A DNA stretch of 64,000 bases from Lingula anatina (Eukaryota; Brachiopoda; Lingulata; Lingulida; Lingulidae): positions 62,001-126,000 of the forward strand of contig NW_019775471.1 of assembly GCF_001039355.2 (NCBI RefSeq). The letters are read 5' to 3'. The notes under the pieces are model-generated. The model was not told the DNA's origin. It searched no databases and saw only the letters and a list, made by a program, of their open reading frames with translations. Positions 45,090 to 56,308 of the stretch are shown one piece after another (position 1 is the stretch's first letter; each line of letters begins with the position of its first letter). The translations under genes were made by a program, and so were the position numbers.

Positions 45090-48000
45090 GATGCTTTGAT
45101 ATCACTTGATTCTAGTCTTGTCTAGATTGGACATCACATAATCTCACTGTCCACTACTGTCCAGTGACCCAAGTCAAGACTGCCACCTGTCATCTCCATC
45201 CTCCCAGGTGCTCCAGTCGGGGATACCAGAACAGAAACTAAGCTACTGACAACAATAAACATTGCCATTGACATACCAAGGACTTGAGTCAAGCTGACCA
45301 TCTGCTCAAGCTTTTTTGTTTGTTTGTTTGTTTTAAACTCCTTATGAAAAGTATTTGTGAAAATGACAAAATCAACTGGAATGCTTCTTAAGCACAGACA
45401 ACAGGCATAAAAAAACTCACTGTGGAATAAGGCATGCTACTTCTTAATTTAAAAGGATGTTATCCATAAATATGATAAATAAGGAAAGATTACCCCTGGA
45501 GTCACTTTATTTGAAAATAAATCTCTATCTCAGCTGCCTTTATTACTGTTATAAATATCATCAGCTGCCTTTTTTATACCTTCAACCATAATAAATTGGA
45601 CAATCTTCACAGATTTAAGATTGTTTCTACAGTTTTCAGCATAGCAAGGAGCAGCTCTAGTCACAGGCCATACAATCACTAATCCAGGTGTCTGTAGCTA
45701 GAGCCTATCACAGAGCTATGTGACAGATGTGCAAGTGTCAGGTGAGACAGGTGTGGACTGCAGGTAGAGCAGATGGGCATACCTGGACACTAAGTCCCCT
45801 AGGTGGACCCCAAGCCCAGATATGTGGTGGAATGCTAACTCGCAGGTGGAAATGCCAATACTGTTCTCTCGAAGACCTCCCTTTAACAGAGATTTATTTC
45901 TTAACTCAATGCTTTTCCAGATTGGTAATGAATATGAACCTCAAGGCTGAAGCCAGAAGGTGTAAATTTCTCTAAATAATATCAGGTTACTATTGAATCT
46001 TTTTTCATTACAACTTGATTAAGCAATTGACCACAAATGGTGGTAAGCTTTCCTAGCTGTCATATAAAATATGCTATTAGTGAAGAATAATTCATTCTGT
46101 CAGCCACTATGAACTATCTGCCAGTCATCTCTCAGAAATACTCTGATGTTTGCTTATAATTTCCTGACAATTTCATCATTTTAAATGATATTCAAGACAT
46201 CCAGGTATTTCACATTGTTTTTAACAGAACAGCAACAATGAGGTGCCCAGTTGTAGCTAGTATGTCACTGCATGGGATAATGCATTCTACCAACTGAAAC
46301 AAGTCACCAGCTGGCTGTGACTAAATTACCAACAGTTGGGCTCATTTTAATGTCACAGTGAATTTTGGATTCATATATAGCTGAATCAAGTCATAACAAC
46401 AATTAAGTCATATAACAGAGACAAATACAACAAATCCACCAAAAACCTGACAGTTGACACATTAAACCTTCCCTTAGCACTAAGAGACATATAGGCCAAT
46501 TAAGGCTTGAATAGGTCAATTACAAAGCACACTGTCACATGGCTTTTGCGAGTTTTTTATGGGACATTCAATTCCTCCCTTTGTTAAGATTACCTCTGCT
46601 GTCAGAACTGTTCTTTTTACATTCACAACTAAAGGACCATCAATTCACGTCAATCTAAACACTCCACTTGCACAAAGTTTACTTCTCTGTTGCACAGTTT
46701 ATTTACCTGCTGGTCTGCAAGGTAATTTCCCAGGGCTAGGGAGATCATGGGAGGCCATTACTGTCTTCTACACAGAGGATACTGTGTCACTTGTTTTATA
46801 CTCAAACCCTGAGAACTCTGACCACTGCATGCTCACAGGGAGACTTCCCACTACCTTACAATGGAGGAGGCTGTAATCTACTTAGGAAGAATTTCTTTCT
46901 CGTCTCCATAGTAAATATTTATACAGGTACAGCAAAGCATTATTATAATGACAGTTTTATGGCACAACTTTGTATTTGGAGAAAGAAGTATGAAAAAACA
47001 ATGCAATCTAAGTAACCACATTTAATGTAGTTAACCAGAAAAAATCTACCAGGCACATAAGATCTTTATTGTAAGCAACTATGCTTTAACATTGGTGTGG
47101 TTTTTACACAAAGTGCTCATCAAGTTCTAAAATCTGATAAATTTGGGATATGGGGATATGATAATGACTGCAAAACAATTTGCTAAATGCAGTAAATCAA
47201 AAATATTCCTCTGGGCAGAAATTAATTAGGATAAAAACAAAGGACTGAAATCTGTCCTGCAGAGGATTGAACTCTATTAACAAGAGTCCACAGAAAATGT
47301 GCCAAAAAAGCTTTATGCTTTAATCATTTTCACATTTTCATTATTTCACTGCCAGAATCCAATTAAAACACTGCTGCCTGGAGTGAAACTAATTAATTTT
47401 TACCAAGCTGTGGAAACAGTAAGTCTTCTGTATAAATCATCCCGACCTTAAATTTGAGTAAAAAATGTGGGCTCAAGCAACTGTGCAAGATTAGCTCACA
47501 TTCATTTCTCCCAAGATGGTGAATCAACTTATTTTCCTGAACCATTTGTAATCATGTAACAAAACCTGAGATAACAATACTTGTAAGTCTCGACTTGTAG
47601 ATTAATGTTATGGATGTTACTCCACAAAATCAGTTTTGTTGTGAAAGAAAATAAAGACAGCAACTTGTGACATATACATGTGCATGTGTGTAAATCATCA
47701 CTTCATACTTCCACAAACTCCTACAATTTTCTGAAATTAACTGAAATCACAAAGAGCACACTTTTCTGATAGATATTTCTTGTAAATACAGACCACAATT
47801 AACAAATCAGATTCTCTGTTCGCCAAAAAGTGGAACATTTTTGTTTAATTACAAAAAATACAAATCAACTACAAGTAGAAGCACTGTTAATCCCATAGAC
47901 AACAAACATTTTGCAACTTGATGCAGGAAGATCAACAAAAAGGAATCCCCCAGACAACAAACAATTTCTGCCACTAGATCTAGCAGGTGATTCCAGTAGT

Positions 48001-51000
48001 GACACCTTCCTCATACAACCTGAGCAGTAAGCAAACATGGTCATCCTCATGTGTTGTTACTCTGAAGATACGTGTAAATGATGGCAATCTAAACCCATCA
48101 TCTAACTGGGACCCCTCAGGAAAACACAACAGAGATGATCTGACGCTTCCTCTCCCCTCAGATGACACTGTGTTGGCAGATATTCTTATCAAAGAAACTT
48201 AATGTTACATATCTTAGACACAAATCTGTATCCTGGAAAAAAGCTCAGCTAATATTTCCTTGATTCTTTCATTATAGTTCACTGACTGATCTCCCTAAGA
48301 CTCAAAATAAATAAGATATCCTGGATTATATTTGCCTTGCTCCTCTAGCCAATGTTATTCAGCATTACCATTTTTTGTATTATACAACTAATCTTCTTAA
48401 GACTAAAAAATCAATTTTGTGTGCGTGTATCCTTGATTTGGGAACAGCTCAAGTTTCCTTAATAATTAGTTCATTCCTTTCAAGCTCTATAAAGAGAACC
48501 CAGAAAATTTTACTCATTTGACTCCCAGAAGGATTGTTAACTTTCATAAGAACCTAAGAACAAAGCAGTATCCTGTCTATAATTTTGTACATGACTTAAG
48601 CTATTCATTTTTTTTTTCAGAATGATCATGCAAACCATTGTGTAATGATACCATAAACTGGGCTAACAATTTTCAACAGAAAAGATCAATTTGAGACATT
48701 TGGGAAATATTATTTCTTTTGCAGTATATCCTTTCCTGTGAAATCATTACAAAAACTGGAGAATTATTCCAGATCAGATATTATTTAACCTTTTTCTAAT
48801 AAGTGGACAATAACCACATTGGTTGGTAGTGGACAATGTTCACTCATAAATAAAAACAATAATATCACATTTTCCTTATTTCTTTTTCTCTTGCTATTAC
48901 ACATATTGGAAAATATGACTGAACAAAACATGTGTTTTATCTCCTAATTTTTGCAAAAACTTTTTCCATTTTGGCAGCAACTAGAAAATTGGAGACTTTC
49001 TAATTATAAGTTAAAACGCACATCAGAGTTAAATGAGCTTTCCCAGCTGTCAACACACTGGCAACTGCAGCACATTTAGTATAAACTTAATTTCTGCATT
49101 GTACACAGAACTGCTGTTTAATATTCACTACGCCTTTTTTTTATTGCACTACATCTTTTTTATGTCTTTTTTTTTGTAGTCCCTGTTGTACATAGCCAGT
49201 AGTTTAGAGAGCACACTACTGTAAACTATTCAACGAATTATTATCATCATGATCATTAATAACTGGATCTCATACATCTGTCCCTATAGGGACTCATAGT
49301 GGTGATATATGCTGTTTGTTAACAAGCTCTCTAGTCCTGTATCACACCCTCATTTGTCCTGGTAGCACTTCAATGTCCATCTGTTTTGATTAATTTACCA
49401 CAGGATGCTGTTATGTATCTGATGTTTTACAAGTGTAATTTACAGTTATGCTGCTTTGAAAACCACCGGAAATCAAAAGTAGCCAAGACCATTTCAGGAA
49501 ATTGAATCTAGCAATGCCCATCACAGGAAATCAAAAATTGTGACAGTATTCAATATAAGAAAATCTTTATTAAAAGAAAAGCACTAATAGTCTAGCAGGT
49601 ATATTAAATTTTTTACTATACATACTGCAGCCACAGTTATCTTTTCTAGTCTCAATCCTTTCATTTTTACAAGTACTTCAGTTTAATTGTAAAAATAAAA
49701 ATAAATAAAATAAAATAAAAATCCAACATGCTCAATTAAGCTATTCACTCATTTGTATAGACTAAGGGCAATGTTTCAAAGTATGCTGACAAATTATAAA
49801 AATTAAATCTGAGCATTAAACTCTTGGGCAAGACATTTATACATATAATAAAGTACAATAAAATAGAGCCCAACTTACTGAGGGTGGACTTCCACTGTGA
49901 TGGACTTGATGCTGAGGATCTGTTCTACTGCCTGATCTATGTTCACATGATTGTCTGTAAGCAAACGCTTCAATGCTTGGAACTTGGAATGTTTTAATGA
50001 CTTTTCTGGAAAAAATAAGATACGTCAACATATATATATTTTAATTTACATAAGTCTATTACATATGTATATTTCATATCATTCAATGAATTAAAAAAAA
50101 ACACAATGTTAATCATATCGTGGGAACTAAGGTTATCCTTTGTCATATTCTTCACAAAAAGTTGAGAACTTCTTTAATGAGAAAAATACAATCCTGAGAT
50201 CAAAAATGGTCATTTCAAATAGCAAACATTTCATTACACAAGCATCTTTTTTTTTGCAAGCAATGATTATGCTTTACATAAACAAATCTTAAATATTCTA
50301 GCACATCATTTGTAAATAGCGTCTAGTAAGAAAAGGAAAGTTGAATCTGTTATTCTAAAATGCAGCTTTCTTCCTTTTCGCCTGGATGACAAATATCAAC
50401 CAAATTTCTAACAAATAAACAAACAGATAAACAAACAAAAAAGTCAGCCTTAAACCCAACACAGTTTTACAGGCAGCTGACCATGGGCAATATCATGACA
50501 CAGGTACTTAACCAGTGATTTGTGACTACTGTCCACCCAGCAGCTATTGAAGTAATGGTCATCTTACACTGGCTGCAGCTTGACCACAGGAAATGAGGAG
50601 GGCACTGCCCATTAATAGGACCAGGCACGGTCTTGTGACCACTAAAAGCTTTTAATTCCTTTTCTCTTACAACAGGTATGTGTTTAATCACATGGTCTAC
50701 TGTCCACAATTGACCACTGTCACCAAGATGACCTCATACCCTCTCCAGGACACTAATTGCTGACCGGTGGACGTGAAGATAAAGATTGTAATCAAGAAGT
50801 TTATGAGAATTAAATGGCTGTTGTGAAGTATATGTTCAGCAATTAAAAACAAAGATCTAAGGTGAACACACACATACATATATATATATTGGGGGGGGGG
50901 GGGGGGGAGACACATAATTGTAAACAAATTATTTGAAATTCTACTTAGTCATATTGATATTATAGGTGCAGTTATTCCAACACCATGAATAGCTATCTGA

Positions 51001-54000
51001 AAAGAAATGTCATTTATCTTCTCCGGGTTGGCTAGATTTAAAGTATCTATATAGGTGCTAATAATGTCCCAAAGAGCATGAAAACCTAAATAGATTTCAT
51101 AGTCCATGCTTTATACTGAACAGTATTCCGTTTACAAAGCATCTGCCTACACTTTTGGAAGACAGTTGTGTGTTAACACATGGACTTGAAAAAAACCTGA
51201 AGAAAGCTGATAAGCAATTCCAAATTACAAATCTATAAACATGCTCATGCCATCTACTAGTATATCACATCTCGTAACCTCACTCAACTCCTTCCTATCT
51301 AACATACACACAAAGCTTGCATTAATTAATGCAACTCAACCTCATTCTTACCCAACATAGAGATAACAGTGGACAATAACTGTGAAGAAAGTTGCCACAA
51401 TAGTACACTGAAATTTGCAACTCAAATTTCCTATTGGAACATTGTCACCTGCATGGGAACAGGAGAACCAAAACACACCCGAGACCCCACAATTTACCAA
51501 ATAGAAACCCTTTATCAAAGCCTACTGGCCTGGGCTAGGTTGTGGTAGGAATTCTTCTACAAAAAGTACAATTACCATAAAGTAATAAATTATATTTTAC
51601 TCATATTAACTTAGGCAATCCTCCTAAATGTCAAAGATGGCTATAGCAATGCTAGTAAATATCACGCAGAGTTTGGTAAAACATGACAAAAGTATTGCAA
51701 AGTATATGGTAACCCTAAATATCACATGTACCAGCATGTTTTTGTCTGCCCAGTAAATCCTGGCAGTTAATAACACAGTCCAACCCACTGAGAGCCTTTA
51801 AGAAATGCTACATTCAGTAAATTGTCCATAATGGCCCTGTTTAGCTAAGTGTTGCGTAAGTACATCCTTCACCACAGCTAGAGGTCTGAGCCTTCTCTCC
51901 AGGGACTCGGATGTAGCATGCTTGCTTCCATCACACACTGGATTTAATACTGAGATGTCAAGATAGGAAAGGTGAGAAATAACAAGATAAAAAAAGAAAA
52001 AAGAAAAAAAGAGCTAATTTATTCACACAACTTTAGGAGAAATCTGTTTAATTCGAGTATCCCTGAATCATTTCATGGCAGATTTAATCAACTGGTTTCT
52101 TTGATCTTTACCAACTCATGTAATATCCTCTTCTAAATATCAATTTCAAGCATACAAGTCGAGTACTTCAGTCTCTTTTACTTCCAAACAGAAATTTCGC
52201 ATATCACAACTTAAGAGTTTTTTTTTCGCGAATAATAGAATAAGCTGCATACCGAGTCAAATCAACCAAGACAGCTGGTCAATGGAGAAAAAATTAGTTA
52301 CAACTGCTGAATAATTAATGAAGTTATATTTTTCAGTTATCTTTCAGTAATCACTAAAACTCTGGCACTCAAGTAGTGTCAGCTATAAGGAAATCTGTCT
52401 AGCCAGGTAATATTAACATACCATATTTGCATACAATGACACAGAAAGCGCTTCCATTTTAATTGATCTTAGTCATTCCAGGGTGAATCCCCCCCTATAC
52501 CTGAGACATCCCTGATACTATCAGGTGTATGACTGTTACGTGGACATCAGTCAATGTGTCACATGGGGCATTCCCATACCTGAATAGTGATTTAATGGGT
52601 GTTCATTTCAGGCCTTTCTTTTAGCTGAAGGTGCCATTTATTTACCTGGTAGTTCATTGGTCAGGTGTTTCTAAAGATGGAATTATAATTATTAAAAACC
52701 ATCTAAACTATAGGATCAGAGAGGCGATACCGCCTCCCGATATAGTACCACCAGCTGGAGCAAGCACATTCATATGGACCCCCCCCAAAAAAAGAGACAC
52801 CACCACCAGTCTTGTGCTTGACAAGCTCTATAAAATGCAATCAACAAGAATTCTCAAAATATGCAAAAAAAATACAACCAAAAATGGTACAATCAAAATT
52901 CAGTTCATCATAAAAAGTAGGTCAAAGGTCAATTTTAAGGTCACAGTAAATTGCCAGTATATGACTTCCTATTCAAGTTCAATAGTAACTATGGACCTAT
53001 CTCTACCAGTTTTGGAGATAAAAGGAAACCAAATTTTACAAAGTTCAATTCATGATGAAAAGTANGCGGAGCCGGTGGAGCCGCAGGAGCCGGCGGAGCC
53101 GCAGGAGCCGTACGAGACGGGTCGGGACTAAAACCATGAGTACCGCCAGCGTACACGCTGGTGGTACTAATGATACCTAAGGCCACTTTTTTATTGCAAA
53201 TCAATGTCACTTCTTTTTTTGCTAAAAGCAATGTTTGAGGAATGAAAATATGCTGATATGATAATGCCTTTTAATACTATATGTTTATGTTATAAATTTG
53301 TGTACAAAGAAATGAGTTTAGGATCTCCTACATTTTAGTGCATTTCAATAAAATAATTGTGCAAATGCTCCATCTACAGTTAAGTGCAGCTCACTGCCAA
53401 ATTACTTTATCACCTACTTATATGTATATGAATCTTCTTGAAAACCCCTGACTATGAAACGGAAATTTAATCATTAAGTATCAGAAACAATCCAAAGAAG
53501 AGATAATGACACAAATCACACTTCCTACTCTAACTGATTAAAACCACAACTGTTCAGAAAGATTATAACATAATCAAATAGAAACTTAAATGATAAGTGC
53601 ATTTAGTTGATAAGGAATGCTCCTCAAACACAAACACACACATACACTGAGCCACATTACCCATGACAAGTACAAAATGTTCAACAATGAAATCACTCGA
53701 TTATTTCATATTGTATCATTGGATTAGACCAGCAAACAGTACAAAAGCATACTACTTTCCGTATACCCCCTGGATTAATCTTGACTTGTTCTTGGCCCAG
53801 GAGGTAAATGCACGATCTTTTCATGACCAGGTCAGAATAGGAGACTTTCATAGTAATTTCCCTGGATCAAGTCACATTAGCAACCACTGTGATATTGTCC
53901 ATGCACAGCAAGTACACAACATTAATGAGGAGATTGCACAATTTTCTCTAATACAACGTGAAACAATATTCTTTTTCTAACAAGAAGAACATTGACGTAA

Positions 54001-56273
54001 ACATGCACTTGTTAGCAGCTGACAGCACTCATCAAGACTGCAATTAGTGTTAATTAGCAGTTAAGTTAACTGTTATACTGATTGTATCTACATGTAGAAG
54101 TCATACACTCCCGCCAGGAATTTTATCAGCTGATCTGTTGGTGTATTATTCCACAAAAATTTCATCTCCAGGAAAAGTGAAAACCTACTAGTAATTCTAT
54201 CCTTAAGTCAAGCTGTCAAGATGTTGCAAATCAATATGCAAGTTACATTTCTACTTATGACAGCTGCTGTAATATTAAAGCTTATGACAGCAGCTATGAT
54301 ATTAAAATGCTAATACTTAGATGAACTAGTAAATTTCAACATAAACAAGATATTAATTCAATCCATTTATGAGAAGTCACCTTAAAAGTTTTTTTTGTTT
54401 AATCAGTTGTTTTAATTCATCTAAGGGAGTATTTAAAAACTAACTGACATTTATTCCTATCAGCTTCTACATTGTTTGAGACATTTTCCAAGACATTCAA
54501 ACTCTCACTCATGCAGCGTGCTAAAACCAAAGCACACTACATATATATAGAATTTACTACATATAGAAGGCCCAAAACCATGTACAATCTTCTAAATCTT
54601 GATTGTGCTCAAAAATGCAGACAGAGACTCGGAGACAGTCTTCTCTTTCATACTCTATCCTGATCATACACCATAAAATGGTTTCACAAAATTCCCCTAT
54701 AGATAAAATATTCTACATATTTTCTGTAGCTATCTGTGAAGATGGTTGGCCATGCATATCATAAGTCACTTTTATCTGTATTATACTTAAACTCCCACAC
54801 ATTTCTTGAACTTCCTTTTCTCATATACCATAAATAGAGCTTGGGTAACAAGTGGTTATTGGATTCATAACAATAGTCACTTTCTTTTTCTTTTTTTTTT
54901 TTGAGATAAACCAATGACTTATATATCCTTAATCTTGATGAATCACAATTATTTCATCACATATGATATGATTTGACTTTTCTCTTCTGAAAGATATTTC
55001 TATTCAGAACATTCAATCTGCCACAGTAATGTACTAACCCAATAGAGAACTTACCAACATTCTGTGTTTTTTCACCAATACTGGCCTTCTTGTTGGTACA
55101 AATCCTTTCCAACTTGTATCCAAAAATAAGAATTAACAGGCAAGACATCATGGCAAATGTTCAGTTACTAATTCCAGTACCTAGCACGGCAGACCTGTGC
55201 TAGGACTCTCTGACCACCAGAGCTGTATTTTACACCTGTATAGAGACCAATAACTTGTAGGGAAACACCTTCGCTGAGAGCCCTATAATGATACTGCCTG
55301 TCACTTCACACTGTAGACCATGTGCTACCACTGAAAACCCCAGCTGTCTCCTTCAACCAATCACAGCCCTGGGATGTGTCACATGACCATAATATGATTA
55401 AATGGACCATGAGATTATAGAGGTTGGCCTCTGTATTCTGTAGTCAGGTGAATGAGGAAATATTTTAAAGTGAAAGGAGATTAAAAAGGTACAATCAGTA
55501 ATTAATCATTGCACAATCCCAGCCGATATTTTCTCATATTGACGGAGGCATAGTCAGCATTCTTTCTAGAAAGTGGTGTGGGGTGGAAATCAATTCTCTT
55601 GTTTTGACTCATAACACCATGTGTTTTCATCATTCATTCATACTAAATTCATTACACATAAAACATGAATTTTTAATGAAGTTCATTGAAGGAGCTTTAA
55701 ATAGAATTTATAAAACAGCAACTGTTCTTCAAACTGATTCATTTAGTACCTGATGTCATAGATTTCAATGAAAAAGATATTTCAAATCTTTAATTTGGTA
55801 GAAAATAATCTCTTATCAACAAATGACTACATAAACCTTTGCATTAAATCACATATTAAAAAGGTTAAATAACTGAAAAACAAAATATTTTAAATACTAA
55901 TATTAAGACTTATAATTCCATTAACATGCATTAATGTTTTTAACCATTTAAAAAAATTAAATGTGGTTCCCAGTATTTACTTTTTAATAGATAATATAAA
56001 AATTAAAGGCCATACTCCTGAAACTTTCTCTTGTCACTCAAAAGTATGGAGAATAAATATAATTCAATTTTCTGTCCGTCTCCTATTTGGACTATGAATT
56101 ATACTTGACAGGAGAGACAAAACTGAAGTCTGTACTTCTCAGGATACATCTTCTCAGTTTTCCACTTAACAAATATCCTCAAGCCAGTTTCTTATGGCAA
56201 CATCCTCAATTGAATTAGGTCAATTCCGATAAAGTCTATTTTAATGACAATCACAATATCCAAGCTTTTGCTT

Positions 56274-56308
<35 letters not shown>

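Noticed and set aside
52631-53131. Plus-strand open frame of 166 codons in an ELMOD intron
   Set aside because: It crosses a low-complexity GC minisatellite and inverted-repeat unit, contains an N, is antisense to ELMOD, and has no family-like pattern.
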